Source of the DNA: Pseudomonas graminis
GTDB taxonomy: Bacteria; Pseudomonadota; Gammaproteobacteria; Pseudomonadales; Pseudomonadaceae
Direction: 5' to 3'
DNA: 64,000 nucleotides
NCBI RefSeq assembly: GCF_013201545.1
Contig: NZ_CP053746.1
Location: 1,701,001-1,765,000, forward strand
Shown: piece by piece, positions 43,038-52,405 of the stretch
How the letters are laid out: each line of letters opens with the position of its first letter
Position numbering within the stretch: the first letter of the stretch is position 1
The notes under the pieces: generated by a model
The model's input: only the letters and a program-made list of their open reading frames with translations
Told to the model about the DNA's origin: nothing
Database searches by the model: none
Position numbers and translations under genes: made by a program

Positions 43038-43418
43038 ATGGCTAAAATTTCTTCCGCTCTGATGCGCCTTTTGGCGGCAGCCGCACTGGCGTCCTCCGGC
43101 ATGGCATTCGCTGCCGCGCCTGCAATGACCAGCGACGGCATGCTCACCGATCACAAGGGCATGACGCTCTATACCTTTGACAAAGACACCTCTGCGGGCA
43201 AGTCCGTCTGCAACGATCAATGCGCAACCAACTGGCCGCCGCTGATCGCTACTGCCAGCGACAAGCCTGAGGGCGACTGGACCATCATCAAGCGCGATGA
43301 TGGCGCCTCGCAGTGGGTTTACAAGGGCAAGCCGCTGTACTTTTTCAAAAGCGATAAGGCCGCTGGCGACAAAACCGGCGACGGCAAAGGCGACGTTTGG
43401 CACATCGCCAAGCCTTGA
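43038..43418 (+). CDS. Secreted COG4315-type protein of unknown function
   Basis: 126-residue protein with signal peptide (MAKISSALMRLLAAAALASSGMAFA, cleavage near AAP). The mature part has the paired secreted-repeat motif: DHKGMTLYTFDKDTSAGKSVCNDQCATNWPPL and KDDGASQWVYKGKPLYFFKSDK-like DDGASQWVYKGKPLYF, as in lipoprotein_15/COG4315 proteins; two cysteines (SVCNDQC) are conserved and might form a disulfide. No lipobox. ATG at 43038 follows AAGAGGATTC. Divergent from phoB; whether it is in the Pho regulon is unknown. Confidence 0.85.
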   Translation: MAKISSALMRLLAAAALASSGMAFAAAPAMTSDGMLTDHKGMTLYTFDKDTSAGKSVCNDQCATNWPPLIATASDKPEGDWTIIKRDDGASQWVYKGKPLYFFKSDKAAGDKTGDGKGDVWHIAKP

Positions 43419-43451
43419 TCTGAACCTTCGCGCTGCGTCGGCCCGAATCGG

Positions 43452-44342
43452 TCAGCGCAGCGCGTAGTCCACTACGATACCGACAAAAATCGCCAGTCCC
43501 GCCCAGTGGTTGTGCAGAAAGGCCTTGAAGCAGGCTTGCGGGTCTTTGTCCCGTGTCGACCAGAACTCCCAGGCGAAGCATCCCGCCGCGACCAGCAGGC
43601 CGATGAAGAAGTACAGGCCCAGCTCGAAGCGTATGCCCGCCAGCATCAGGCAGAACAACGCCAGGCATTGCAGCGTCAGGATGATCACCCGATCCGCGTC
43701 GCCGAATAGCACGGCGGTGGATTTCACACCGATTTTCAAGTCGTCCTCGCGATCCGTCATCGCGTAGTACGTGTCGTACCCCACCGTCCACAGCAGATTG
43801 GCGATGTACAGCAGCCACGCGGCAGCCGGCAGCTCGCCGGTCTCGGCGGTGAACGCCATCGGCATGCCCCACGAGAACGCCGCACCCAGCACCACTTGCG
43901 GGTAGTAGGTGTAGCGCTTCATGAAGGGGTAAGTCGCTGCGAGGGCCAGCCCGCCGAATGACAGCCAGATCGTCGTCGCGTTGGTGAACAGCACCAGCAC
44001 AAAGCTCAGCGTCACCAGCACGGCGAATAGGATCAGCGCTTCGTTTGACGTCACCCTGCCACTAACCAGCGGCCGCTGCTCGGTGCGTTTGACGTGGCCG
44101 TCCACCTTGCGGTCGGCGAAGTCGTTGATCACGCAGCCCGCCGCGCGCATCAGGAACACTCCGACGACGAAAATCAGCAGCGTGCTAAGGGAGGGCGAAC
44201 CTTTGCCGGCAATCCACACGGCCCACAAGGTGGGCCACAGCAACAGATAAATGCCGATGGGTTTGTCGACGCGTGTGAGCTGGACGAAGTCCCAGGCGCG
44301 CGGGTGCAGACGGTTCAGGGATTTGAGCAGCGACAGGTACAT
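43452..44342 (-). CDS. ubiA: 4-hydroxybenzoate octaprenyltransferase UbiA
   Basis: 296-residue integral membrane prenyltransferase that attaches the polyprenyl tail to 4-hydroxybenzoate in ubiquinone synthesis. The first Asp-rich motif is [15 protein letters not shown] (NDxxDxxxD form) and the second is [17 protein letters not shown] (DxxxD). About nine hydrophobic helices. ATG at 44342 overlaps the ubiC stop by one base (TGATG), so the two are translationally coupled. Confidence 0.95.
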   Translation of the reverse strand: MYLSLLKSLNRLHPRAWDFVQLTRVDKPIGIYLLLWPTLWAVWIAGKGSPSLSTLLIFVVGVFLMRAAGCVINDFADRKVDGHVKRTEQRPLVSGRVTSNEALILFAVLVTLSFVLVLFTNATTIWLSFGGLALAATYPFMKRYTYYPQVVLGAAFSWGMPMAFTAETGELPAAAWLLYIANLLWTVGYDTYYAMTDREDDLKIGVKSTAVLFGDADRVIILTLQCLALFCLMLAGIRFELGLYFFIGLLVAAGCFAWEFWSTRDKDPQACFKAFLHNHWAGLAIFVGIVVDYALR

Positions 44343-44929
44343 CAGCGGCCCTCTTGGGCGTGCAGTTGAAGGTTGGCTTCGATCGCGCGCCATGCGGTGG
44401 GCAAAAACACTTCCGCCACCAGAATGCTCAAAGCCCCACGGCTGAAACAGGAGCGGCGGCCCCACAAGCCCTGCTGTGCATCAGTCGCAGGCAGCCATTT
44501 TGCAGGATAGCGGCAGACCTGCAGGGGGCCGCGGACGAAGGCTTTATCGCTGAACAGTAACTCCCCCAGCGATCGGGTACCGAGTTCGTCCATGTGCAGG
44601 CCGGCATGCTCCAGCGCAGTTCTCCCGGCAACACTGCGGGCAAACACCCAATTTTCATCATGGCCCAGCAGATAGACTTCCCGTACCCAGCCCTCGCTGC
44701 CTTCAGGTAAGTGCAGTGCAGCGCATTCATCATCACGTAGACGCTGCCAGCCTTCGAACTGCGGACTGACACAGAAGCGGTTATCAGAGAGGCGGGTCAG
44801 GCGTCGGGTCAGGGAATCTTCGTGGAACAGCCACTCTAGTACGATCGGCGAAGGCGCTTCGATCAACTGATCGCGCGAAAGCCATTCAGGCGTTGGAAAT
44901 GCTGGGGTTTGCTGGATCACGGGGGACAA
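44342..44929 (-). CDS. ubiC: Chorismate pyruvate-lyase UbiC
   Basis: 195-residue enzyme forming 4-hydroxybenzoate and pyruvate from chorismate, the first committed step of ubiquinone. Conserved elements: [34 protein letters not shown] and the C-terminal [13 protein letters not shown]. It supplies the substrate of UbiA, encoded immediately downstream with a 1-bp overlap. Size is slightly larger than E. coli UbiC (165). Confidence 0.93.
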   Translation of the reverse strand: MSPVIQQTPAFPTPEWLSRDQLIEAPSPIVLEWLFHEDSLTRRLTRLSDNRFCVSPQFEGWQRLRDDECAALHLPEGSEGWVREVYLLGHDENWVFARSVAGRTALEHAGLHMDELGTRSLGELLFSDKAFVRGPLQVCRYPAKWLPATDAQQGLWGRRSCFSRGALSILVAEVFLPTAWRAIEANLQLHAQEGR

Positions 44930-45290
44930 ACACAGGCGGCAATCGAGGCGGCGAGCTTAGCATGATTGCGATTTTTCACCGACGACCGGAGCGCCATTCC
45001 ATGGTCGCAGTGAAGCTACTGACGCCTTCCCGGCTAAAGCCAGTCCTACAGATGCACGGCGTTCGTAGGACCGGCTTCAGCCGGAAGAGGCCGGTTTGGG
45101 CGCTATCAATTTTGCGACATGACGACCGACGCCATCGCGCTTGAGCCAAACCTCTGAAAAGCGCGCGCTGTACACCAATGAAACTTGCGTCATGGCGCTG
45201 TGATCAGTAAAAGGCCTGACCCATTCGATAAATTTCGCGACCACAGTGAAACGTCTGGGACGTCTAGCCTGAAACCAAGAGAACCGACCA
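44930..45290. other. Intergenic region with a REPIN, no gene seen
   Basis: 361 bp between divergent ubiC and the rubredoxin gene. Apart from the REPIN at 45025-45090 no coding or RNA feature is recognised; promoters must lie at both ends. Confidence 0.6.
45025..45090. repeat. REPIN, TAGGACCGGCTTCAGCCGG family
   Basis: CCCGGCTAAAGCCAGTCCTAC (two mismatches; about 45029-45049) faces GTAGGACCGGCTTCAGCCGG (about 45065-45084), separated by 15 bp, shorter than the spacer of the 26861 copy. Confidence 0.8.
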
Positions 45291-45458
45291 ATGAAAAAGT
45301 GGCAATGCATAGTCTGTGGCCTGATCTACAACGAAGCCGACGGTTGGCCGGATGACGGCATCGCGCCGGGCACGCTCTGGCAGGACGTGCCGGAAGACTG
45401 GCTGTGCCCTGACTGCGGCGTCGGCAAAATGGATTTTGAGATGATCGAAATCGGCTGA
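45291..45458 (+). CDS. rubA: Rubredoxin
   Basis: 55-residue iron protein that carries electrons, in Pseudomonas from rubredoxin reductase to alkane hydroxylases or to oxygen-defence enzymes. The four Fe-ligand cysteines are in CIVCG near the N-terminus and CPDCG near the C-terminus; [20 protein letters not shown] (first 20 residues) is typical. Followed 34 bp later by its reductase gene. P. aeruginosa has two tandem rubredoxins here (from memory); only one is seen in this window. No alkane hydroxylase is nearby. Confidence 0.95.
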   Translation: MKKWQCIVCGLIYNEADGWPDDGIAPGTLWQDVPEDWLCPDCGVGKMDFEMIEIG

Positions 45459-45492
45459 TCCGCCGACTTCCTCGACCCCTCTGGAGAAATGA

Positions 45493-46641
45493 ATGAACGC
45501 ACCTGTCGTGATCATCGGCACCGGGCTGGCCGGCTACAACCTTGCTCGCGAATTTCGCAAGCTGGATGGCGAAACCCCGCTCTTGCTGATCACCGCCGAT
45601 GACGGCCGTTCGTACTCCAAACCCATGCTCTCCACCGGCTTTGGCAAAAACAAGGAAGCCGACGGACTGAGCATGGCCGAGCCGGGCGCCATGGCCGATC
45701 AGCTCAAGGCTGAAGTGCGCACGCACACCCGCGTCAGCGGCATCGATCCGGGGCACAAGCGGCTGTGGATCGGCGAAGAAGCGGTGCCTTACCGCGACCT
45801 GATTCTGGCGTGGGGCGCGGAAACCGTGCGCGTGCCGGTGGCGGGCGACGCTGCCGACGCCATATTCCCGATCAACGATCTGGAGGACTACGCGCGTTTC
45901 CGTGCCGCTGCCGCCGGCAAGAAACGGGTGTTGATCCTTGGGGCAGGCCTGATCGGCTGCGAGTTTGCCAATGACTTGGTCCTCGGAGGCTACGAAATCG
46001 ACCTGATTGCGCCGTGCGAGCAGGTCATGCCGACGCTGCTGCACCCTGCTGCCGCCGCAGCGGTACAGGCCGGGCTGGAGAGCCTGGGCGCGCGTTTTCA
46101 CCTCGGCCCATTGCTGACACGGCTTGAGCGCACCGACGACGGGCTCGAAGCGCATCTGTCGGATGGCGAGATGCTGCACTGCGATTTGGTGGTGTCGGCC
46201 ATCGGCCTGCGTCCTCGCACTGATCTCGCCGCAGCGGCAGGCCTGGAAATCGGGCGGGGCGTTGTGGTCGACCGGCATTTGCAGACTTCCCACGCCAACA
46301 TCTACGCACTGGGCGACTGCGCTGAAGTCGATGGGCTGAATCTGCTCTACGTCATGCCGCTGATGAACTGCGCCCGAGCATTGGCGCAAACTCTGGCTGG
46401 CACGCCCACACCCGTTAAATATGGCCCGATGCCGGTCACCGTGAAAACGCCGGTATGCCCGCTGGTGGTCTCCCCGCCGCCGAAGGGCCTGGAAGGTGTC
46501 TGGACCGTTGAAGGTGAGGGCGCCGACATCAAGGCGCTGTGCCGCGACAGCGACGGTAACCTGCTGGGTTACGCGCTGACAGGCGCTGCAGTGATGGAGA
46601 AGCTCGCGCTGAACAAGGCCTTGCCCCCCTTGCTGGCCTGA
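45493..46641 (+). CDS. rubB: Rubredoxin reductase (NAD(P)H, FAD)
   Basis: 382-residue pyridine nucleotide-disulfide oxidoreductase-fold protein without a redox disulfide. FAD motif [21 protein letters not shown] (GTGLAGYN) at the N-terminus, NAD motif [17 protein letters not shown] in the middle, and the FAD-binding [12 protein letters not shown] near residue 273. It reduces the adjacent rubredoxin; AlkT is the close homologue. RBS CTGGAGAAATGA. Confidence 0.94.
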   Translation: MNAPVVIIGTGLAGYNLAREFRKLDGETPLLLITADDGRSYSKPMLSTGFGKNKEADGLSMAEPGAMADQLKAEVRTHTRVSGIDPGHKRLWIGEEAVPYRDLILAWGAETVRVPVAGDAADAIFPINDLEDYARFRAAAAGKKRVLILGAGLIGCEFANDLVLGGYEIDLIAPCEQVMPTLLHPAAAAAVQAGLESLGARFHLGPLLTRLERTDDGLEAHLSDGEMLHCDLVVSAIGLRPRTDLAAAAGLEIGRGVVVDRHLQTSHANIYALGDCAEVDGLNLLYVMPLMNCARALAQTLAGTPTPVKYGPMPVTVKTPVCPLVVSPPPKGLEGVWTVEGEGADIKALCRDSDGNLLGYALTGAAVMEKLALNKALPPLLA

Positions 46642-46687
46642 TTAACAGTCGTTCTGTCGGATAAGCCATCTTTTACTTGAAACAAAC

Positions 46688-46763
46688 GTGTCCCACGTAC
46701 TGGCGTGGGTCACGGTGGCGTGCCATTCTCATTCCGGTCTGCCGCAACGTAGAGCTGTTGCGG
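46688..46763 (+). promoter_or_regulatory. Two hairpins in the hupN 5' region
   Basis: GTG-T-CCCACG...CGTGGG-T-CAC (about 46688-46713) and TGCCGCAAC...GTTGCGGCA (about 46740-46765) both lie between rubB and hupN. There is no T-run after either, so they look like leader structures or operators rather than a terminator. Confidence 0.45.
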
Positions 46764-46829
46764 CACCTGCTCGCTGTCCGCAAGGGCTGCACGGGACATA
46801 AAAACAAAAAACCGTAAAAGAGGCTTCAT

Positions 46830-47207
46830 ATGCGTAAACCAGAACTCGCAGCGGCTATTGCCGAGAAAGCAGATCTCACCAAAGAACAAGCCAATCGCGT
46901 CCTCAACGCCGTGCTCGACGAAATCACCAACGCGCTGCACAAAAAGGACAGCGTCACGCTGGTCGGCTTCGGCACTTTCCTGCAACGCCATCGTGGCGCC
47001 CGTACCGGTAAGAACCCTCAGACCGGTGAGCCCGTCAAGATCAAGGCCAGCAACACGGTGGCATTCAAGCCGGGCAAGTTTCTCAAAGACAGCGTTAATC
47101 CGGACTCGGTAAAGCCAGCGAAATCAGCCAAGCCTGCTGCCGCCGCCCAAGATGCCAAGCCAGCCAAGGCAGCAGTCGCCAAGGCACCTGCAGCAAAGAA
47201 AAAGTAA
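46830..47207 (+). CDS. hupN: HU-family DNA-binding protein HupN-like
   Basis: 125-residue histone-like protein. The first 90 residues are a standard HU fold (MRKPELAAAIAEKADLTKEQ; GRHRG-like arm sequence GARTGKNPQTGEPVKIKASN). The remaining 35 form a Lys/Ala/Pro-rich tail (SVKPAKSAKPAAAAQDAKPA) as in tailed HU proteins of Pseudomonas. P. putida HupN is at the equivalent locus (from memory). Strong terminator at 47247-47281. Confidence 0.92.
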   Translation: MRKPELAAAIAEKADLTKEQANRVLNAVLDEITNALHKKDSVTLVGFGTFLQRHRGARTGKNPQTGEPVKIKASNTVAFKPGKFLKDSVNPDSVKPAKSAKPAAAAQDAKPAKAAVAKAPAAKKK

Positions 47208-47246
47208 TTCGCTGAGCGCTCTGCGGAGGGCGAGCAGCATGGAGAT

Positions 47247-47281
47247 GGGCATGCCGATCAGTCGGCATGTCCATTTTTTTA
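47247..47281 (+). terminator. Intrinsic terminator after hupN
   Basis: GGGCATGCCGA-TCAG-TCGGCATGTCC, 11 pairs with one G-T, then A and a run of eight T. Confidence 0.9.
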
Positions 47282-47428
47282 TGCCCGACGAATTCAGCTT
47301 TGCGGACCTGCGCGTTACGTCTACTCCGCCACTTTGCGACTGAGCGGTTCTGCTTGCTCATCGGGCGATCAAGCTCGCTACACTGCGGCTGGTCACCCTG
47401 ACCGCCGTCTATTCCATGAGGCCCACGC

Positions 47429-47803
47429 ATGAAGTTTCGCTTTCTACTCTGGATGTTGGGCCTGTTGATGGCCCGCGCCAGTCGCAACAATCCCGCTTTT
47501 CAACAGCAACTCGCGGGGAAGGACCTGGCTTTCCAGTTGCAGACGGCTGACGGCAAGATTGCCCGGCATTTCATCGTGCACGAGCAACGCGTCAAGAGCC
47601 GCGCGGGCACCTTTGCCGCACCTGCTTTCGTGATCGCTTTCAAGGATGCCGATTACGGCTTTGCCACGCTGCAGGCCCGGAACAAGCAGCTCGCGTTCAT
47701 GCAGGGCATTCAGGACAAGAACATTGTGGTCACCGGCAATGCCGGCCTGGTGATGTGGTTTCAAGGGCTGACGAAGTATTTGAAGCCGAGGAAAAAGAAA
47801 TAG
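47429..47803 (+). CDS. Small SCP2-like protein
   Basis: 124-residue protein with a hydrophobic N-terminal segment (MKFRFLLWMLGLLMARASR), followed by a region resembling a sterol-carrier-protein-2 / lipid-binding fold (KIARHFIVHEQRVKSRAGTF; MQGIQDKNIVVTGNAGLVMW). It ends in a basic tail (LKPRKKK). The N-terminal segment may be a membrane anchor. PA5347 type by context. No function is established; the SCP2 resemblance is from pattern only. Confidence 0.75.
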   Translation: MKFRFLLWMLGLLMARASRNNPAFQQQLAGKDLAFQLQTADGKIARHFIVHEQRVKSRAGTFAAPAFVIAFKDADYGFATLQARNKQLAFMQGIQDKNIVVTGNAGLVMWFQGLTKYLKPRKKK

Positions 47804-47824
47804 TCTTCCCCGGCCAGTCCGAGA

Positions 47825-49213
47825 TCAGCTGAACTGAGAGGCCAGTTCGCGCAACAGTACTTCGGCCTCCAGCACTTTCTTCACCACGTCCTGGGCTTTC
47901 TCGCGAGAGAGCTTCAGACGCTCGAGCAGCTCGTCCGGAATGCTCTCCAGAGGGCCTGAGCCGATGCCTTCCTTGCGCAGCAGTCTCACGGCCAGGCACA
48001 CCAGGTTCGCATATTTGTAATGCTCACCTGCGTAGTGCGGATCGTGCTGAAAGCGCAGTGCGATAACCAGTTCCTCCGGCATGTCCCAGTTGCGCATCAG
48101 CCAGGAGCCGATCTGCTCACGGGTGATGCCCAGCAAGTGCTGCTCGACGTAGCTGTGGTGCAAATGCGGATTGACTTCGATCTGGCGGCAGATCAGCGAA
48201 AAGTGCGGTGGAAACACATGCGCCAGTAGCAGGTAGCCGAAGTTGTGCAGCAAGCCGGCGAGGTACGTCAGGCCGCTTTCCGGGCGCTCGGCACGGGGCA
48301 TGGCGCGGGTCAGCCCTTCGATGATCGCAGCCGTATAAATCGACTGCTGCCAGTACGGCGTTGCCTGCTGCGGATGATCCTTGGGCAGCGCCAGGGTTTT
48401 GCCCAACGCCAGACCGAGTGCAAGATTGATCACCAGATCAAAACCCAGCACGCGAACGATGGCATCTTCCACCGAGCGAATTTTGCCGGCCGAACCGTAA
48501 TACGGGGAGGCCGCCCAGCTCACGACCTGTGCCGCCAATGCTGGATCGGTTTCGACTACACCGGTGATGTCATCGATGGTCGCGTCCGGGTCGACACGCA
48601 GCTTGATGATCTTCTGCGCCGTGTCGGCCAACGGCGGGATCTCCACCGTGGACTCCAGACGCTGCTGAATACGCCGGGCGGTGAAATTCTGTACGGCTTT
48701 GGTGATCTCCTCGCGGTCGTCATCGGGACGCGTGAGGTTGGGGGTGACCGACGCCACCGGTTCGCCGAAGCGGGCGGCGCTGGCCTTGCTCAGCAGCGTC
48801 TTGAAATCCTCGCTGCTGATTTCCAGCAAGAGGCCCGGTTCGCCAGAGTCGATCAGAACAGCAGGGCCGGAGAGAATGCGTTCTTCGTACAGGCAAGGCG
48901 AGCTGGTCAGTGCAGGCAGGCCGGGCAACGTGCCGAGTTTATGCTTCTGCAGCATGAGTTCGAGCGACTCTTTCGGCACCGCCTTCAATTTGCGGCCGGT
49001 CAATTCAGTAATGCGATTGAGGTCGAGCAAATGGTTTTGCGGAAGCAGGATGAACAGCGCGCCGACGGAGTCATCGACCAGAATGGCCTGAACTTTCTGT
49101 TGGAGCGGGAGCGACTCGTCGTCGGTCACTTCACGAAAGTCGATTTTGCCTAGCAGCTGCCGAATGACGGAAGGGCAGTGTGGGGTTGCGTCGATGTGGG
49201 CAACTTCTGTCAT
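47825..49213 (-). CDS. YbaK-like/HDOD fusion protein
   Basis: 462-residue protein. The N-terminal 150 or so residues resemble a YbaK/ProRS-associated editing domain (GALFILLPQNHLLDLNRITELTGRK; LKAVPKESLELMLQKHKLGTLPGLPAL). The rest holds an HDOD domain (from about 190; STVEIPPLADTAQKIIKLRVDPDATIDDI), with the GLLHNFGYLLLAHVFP element. HDOD proteins are regulatory, often in signalling or surface behaviour, and lack the hydrolytic HD residues. It is convergent with the SCP2-like gene and on the same strand as recG, 87 bp downstream of it. Confidence 0.85.
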   Translation of the reverse strand: MTEVAHIDATPHCPSVIRQLLGKIDFREVTDDESLPLQQKVQAILVDDSVGALFILLPQNHLLDLNRITELTGRKLKAVPKESLELMLQKHKLGTLPGLPALTSSPCLYEERILSGPAVLIDSGEPGLLLEISSEDFKTLLSKASAARFGEPVASVTPNLTRPDDDREEITKAVQNFTARRIQQRLESTVEIPPLADTAQKIIKLRVDPDATIDDITGVVETDPALAAQVVSWAASPYYGSAGKIRSVEDAIVRVLGFDLVINLALGLALGKTLALPKDHPQQATPYWQQSIYTAAIIEGLTRAMPRAERPESGLTYLAGLLHNFGYLLLAHVFPPHFSLICRQIEVNPHLHHSYVEQHLLGITREQIGSWLMRNWDMPEELVIALRFQHDPHYAGEHYKYANLVCLAVRLLRKEGIGSGPLESIPDELLERLKLSREKAQDVVKKVLEAEVLLRELASQFS

Positions 49214-49300
49214 GGCCTGTATCCAGATTCCTACAATCGCTGAAGTATAACCAGCTTAGTTGTTATAGAGGTGAGACACCCTGATATTGCGTTGACTGCT

Positions 49301-51376
49301 TCACACTTGGCCGTATTGCTGGCCATGGCGCAGCCAGCGTTCCAGCAGCGGACTGACGTGTTGCGGCCAGCGTTCGAGCAGCGCCTGGGCGGCGTCCCTG
49401 ACCGCAGGCAGCAAATCTGCGTCGCGCATCAGGTCTGCAATCTTGAATTGCAGCAGCCCTGTCTGGCGGGTGCCGAGCATCTCGCCCGGCCCGCGCAGCT
49501 CCAGATCTTTTTCGGCAATCACGAAGCCATCGTTGGTCTCACGCATGATGCCCAGCCGCTGACGACCGATCTGAGAAAGCGGCGGGTGATACAGCAGCAC
49601 GCAATGGCTGGCGGCGCTGCCCCTGCCGACCCGACCGCGTAATTGATGAAGCTGGGCCAGGCCCAGGCGTTCCGGGTTTTCGATAATCATCAGGCTGGCG
49701 TTGGGGACGTCCACGCCGACTTCGATCACCGTTGTTGCGATCAGCAGATTCAGGTTGCCCTGCTTGAATTCGCCCATGACGGCGGCTTTTTCGGCGGGCT
49801 TCATGCGTCCGTGAATCAAACCGACCTTGAGCTCACCCAGCGCGCTGGTCAGTTCCTCGAACGTGGTTTCAGCGGCCTGACACGTCAGCTCCTCGGACTC
49901 CTCGATCAGCGTGCACACCCAATACGCCTGTCGGCCTTCGGCGCACGCGTTGCGCACGCGCTCGACGACTTCGATCCGTCGACTGTCGACAACCAGAACG
50001 GTGTTCACCGGCGTACGCCCGGGCGGCAGTTCGTCGAGGATCGACGTGTCGAGGTCGGCGTAGGCGCTCATCGCCAGCGTGCGCGGAATAGGCGTTGCGG
50101 TCATGATCAGCTGATGTGGACACATCGAGCCGCCGACGCCTTTCTTGCGCAGGGCCAGCCGTTGCTGAACACCGAAACGGTGCTGTTCGTCGATGATGAC
50201 CAGCGCGAGGTTCTTGAACTGCACCTCGTCCTGGAACAACGCGTGGGTGCCGACGACCATGGGCGTGCCACCGGCGATCTGCGCCAGTGATGCTGCCCGT
50301 GCCTTGCCCTTGAGTTTGCCCGCGAGCCAGGCCGTCTCTATGCCGAGAGGCTCCAGCCAGCGGGTGAAGTTGATGAAGTGCTGTTCGGCAAGAATCTCGG
50401 TGGGCGCCATCAGTGCGACCTGATAGCCCGCCTCCAGTGCCTGAAGCGCCGCGAGTGCTGCGACGACCGTCTTGCCAGCGCCCACATCGCCCTGAATCAG
50501 CCGCAGCATTGGTTCCTGCTGACTGAGGTCGTAGGCGATCTCGTTGCCGACGCGCTGCTGCGCACCCGTGGGCGGGAAACCGAGGTTGGCGAGGAATTTC
50601 TTCGGCAGGCGTTTCGCCGGGGGCAGTGCAGGCGCGCGTTGCGAGCGCAGGCTTTCACGCAGGCGTTGCTGGGAAAGCTGGTGCGTCAGCAGCTCTTCGA
50701 ATGCCAGTCGGTGCTGCGCCCAGTGATGGCCTAGCGCGAGTTCTTCAACGTCGGCATCGGCGGGCGGGTTGTGCAGGTAATGAATGGCGTCGGCCAGGGG
50801 CGCCAGTTGATAGTCGCGCGCCAGCTCGTCCGGCAGCCAGTCAGGCAGGCTCTTCGGCCCAAGCATCGACAGGCTCTGCTGACACAGCTGCCGCAGGCGC
50901 TGCTGGGTGAGGCCTTCGGTCGTGGGATAGATCGGTGTCAGCGTCTGCTCCACAGCAACCGGCTCATCGCCGGTGATGGCACGGTATTCCGGGTGGTAGA
51001 TCTCAAGGCCCGAGGCGCCGGGACGGGCTTCACCGTAGCAGCGTACGTGTGTGCCGCGCTTGAGGCCATCCTTCTGCGCGTTGCTGAAGTGGTAAAAGCG
51101 CAGGCTCAACACCCCGGTGCCGTCGCCGATCCTGACCAGCAGACTGCGACGTTTGCCCATGACGACGTCGGCGCCGCTCACCACACCTTCGATCACGGCG
51201 TCCTGACCCGGGCGCAACTCACCGATGGGCACGACGCGAGTCCGGTCCTGATAACGCAAGGGCAAGTGAAACAGCACGTCCTGAATGTTTTCAAGACCGA
51301 CTTTCGCCAGCTTTTCAGCCATGGCCTCACCGACGCCTTTTAGCGCCGTGACCGAGACATGAGACAGCTCCGTCAT
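49301..51376 (-). CDS. recG: ATP-dependent DNA helicase RecG
   Basis: 691-residue branch-specific helicase that reverses stalled forks and processes R-loops and Holliday junctions. N-terminal wedge/OB domain (about 55-160; LPLRYQDRTRVVPIGELRPG), Walker A GDVGAGKT, Walker B IIDEQHRFGV, LIMTATPIPRTLAMSAY, and the C-terminal VEVGVDVPNASLMIIENPERLGLAQLHQLRGRVGR region (motifs V-VI: NASLMII and QLRGRVGR). Size matches E. coli RecG (693). Only 8 bp separate it from oxyR upstream, so the two are probably cotranscribed. Confidence 0.97.
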   Translation of the reverse strand: MTELSHVSVTALKGVGEAMAEKLAKVGLENIQDVLFHLPLRYQDRTRVVPIGELRPGQDAVIEGVVSGADVVMGKRRSLLVRIGDGTGVLSLRFYHFSNAQKDGLKRGTHVRCYGEARPGASGLEIYHPEYRAITGDEPVAVEQTLTPIYPTTEGLTQQRLRQLCQQSLSMLGPKSLPDWLPDELARDYQLAPLADAIHYLHNPPADADVEELALGHHWAQHRLAFEELLTHQLSQQRLRESLRSQRAPALPPAKRLPKKFLANLGFPPTGAQQRVGNEIAYDLSQQEPMLRLIQGDVGAGKTVVAALAALQALEAGYQVALMAPTEILAEQHFINFTRWLEPLGIETAWLAGKLKGKARAASLAQIAGGTPMVVGTHALFQDEVQFKNLALVIIDEQHRFGVQQRLALRKKGVGGSMCPHQLIMTATPIPRTLAMSAYADLDTSILDELPPGRTPVNTVLVVDSRRIEVVERVRNACAEGRQAYWVCTLIEESEELTCQAAETTFEELTSALGELKVGLIHGRMKPAEKAAVMGEFKQGNLNLLIATTVIEVGVDVPNASLMIIENPERLGLAQLHQLRGRVGRGSAASHCVLLYHPPLSQIGRQRLGIMRETNDGFVIAEKDLELRGPGEMLGTRQTGLLQFKIADLMRDADLLPAVRDAAQALLERWPQHVSPLLERWLRHGQQYGQV

Positions 51377-51384
51377 ACCGTCCC

Positions 51385-52314
51385 TTAACTCGCTTCAGCC
51401 TGAGCTTTAGGGCGAGCGACGGAACACAGACGAATCGAGTCTGCGAGGATTTCGATGGCTTTCGGACGCGGAAAGCTGGCACGCCAGGCGATTGCCACGG
51501 TGCGGAAGGGCACCGGCGGCGACAGCGGACGAACTTCGATCACGCCGGGCGCGTAGTGATGGCTGTCGACGGCGGACATCGGCAGGATGGAAATACCCAG
51601 GCCCGAGGCGACCATGTGCCGAATGGTTTCCAGCGAACTGGATTCCACCGTGGTGTGCTTGGCCGCATCGCCGCCCTTGACCAATGTCGGACAGGCTTCA
51701 AGGACCTGATCACGGAAGCAGTGACCTTCGCCCAGCAGCAGCAGGCTCTTGTCGTTCAGCGCCGAAGCATCGATGGTCTTTTTCTGAGTCCATGGATGAT
51801 CGGCCGGCATCAGCACGTAAAACGGCTCGTCGTACAACGACAGCGTCAGGACATCGGCCTCGTTGAACGGCAAAGCGATGATGATCGCGTCGAGCTCACC
51901 ATTGCGCAGCTTGTCGCGCAGCACGTGAGTGAAGTTTTCCTCAATGTACAACGGCATCTGCGGGGCAACCCGGTGCAGTTGGGGAATCAGGTGAGGAAAC
52001 AGGTAGGGGCCGACGGTGTAGATCGCGCCGACTTTAAGCGGCGCGGTCAGTTGATTCTTGCCGGTCTGGGCCAGTTCACGAATGCCCTGAGCCTGTTCGA
52101 GGACCTTTTGCGCCTGAGCCACGATGCCCTCGCCAACCGGGGTCAGACGTACGGCACTCTTGCTGCGCTCGAAAATCAGCACGCCGAGTTCATCTTCCAG
52201 CTTCTTGACGCCCACCGACAAGGTCGGCTGGCTGACGTGGCAGCGTTCGGCGGCATGGCCGAAGTGCTGCTCTTGAGCGAGGGTAACGATGTAGCGCAAT
52301 TCTGTAAGGGTCAT
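51385..52314 (-). CDS. oxyR: Hydrogen peroxide sensor OxyR
   Basis: 309-residue LysR-type activator of katA/B, ahp and related genes. N-terminal HTH (MTLTELRYIVTLAQEQHFGH; CHVSQPTLSVGVKKLE). The redox cysteines are in GEGHCFRDQVLEAC, equivalent to E. coli Cys199 and Cys208, with the correct 8-residue gap. Size and neighbours (recG) match Pseudomonas OxyR. Confidence 0.97.
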   Translation of the reverse strand: MTLTELRYIVTLAQEQHFGHAAERCHVSQPTLSVGVKKLEDELGVLIFERSKSAVRLTPVGEGIVAQAQKVLEQAQGIRELAQTGKNQLTAPLKVGAIYTVGPYLFPHLIPQLHRVAPQMPLYIEENFTHVLRDKLRNGELDAIIIALPFNEADVLTLSLYDEPFYVLMPADHPWTQKKTIDASALNDKSLLLLGEGHCFRDQVLEACPTLVKGGDAAKHTTVESSSLETIRHMVASGLGISILPMSAVDSHHYAPGVIEVRPLSPPVPFRTVAIAWRASFPRPKAIEILADSIRLCSVARPKAQAEAS

Positions 52315-52405
52315 AACGTGCGTCCATGAAGTTGCGGCCCCAGCATAGCGGGTGCAATCGATAGACGCACGTTATCAACCCGTCGCGGCTGACAAAATTC
52401 TGGTT

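Noticed and set aside
45190-46389. 399-codon frame antisense to rubA-rubB
   Set aside because: Shadow across two genuine genes.
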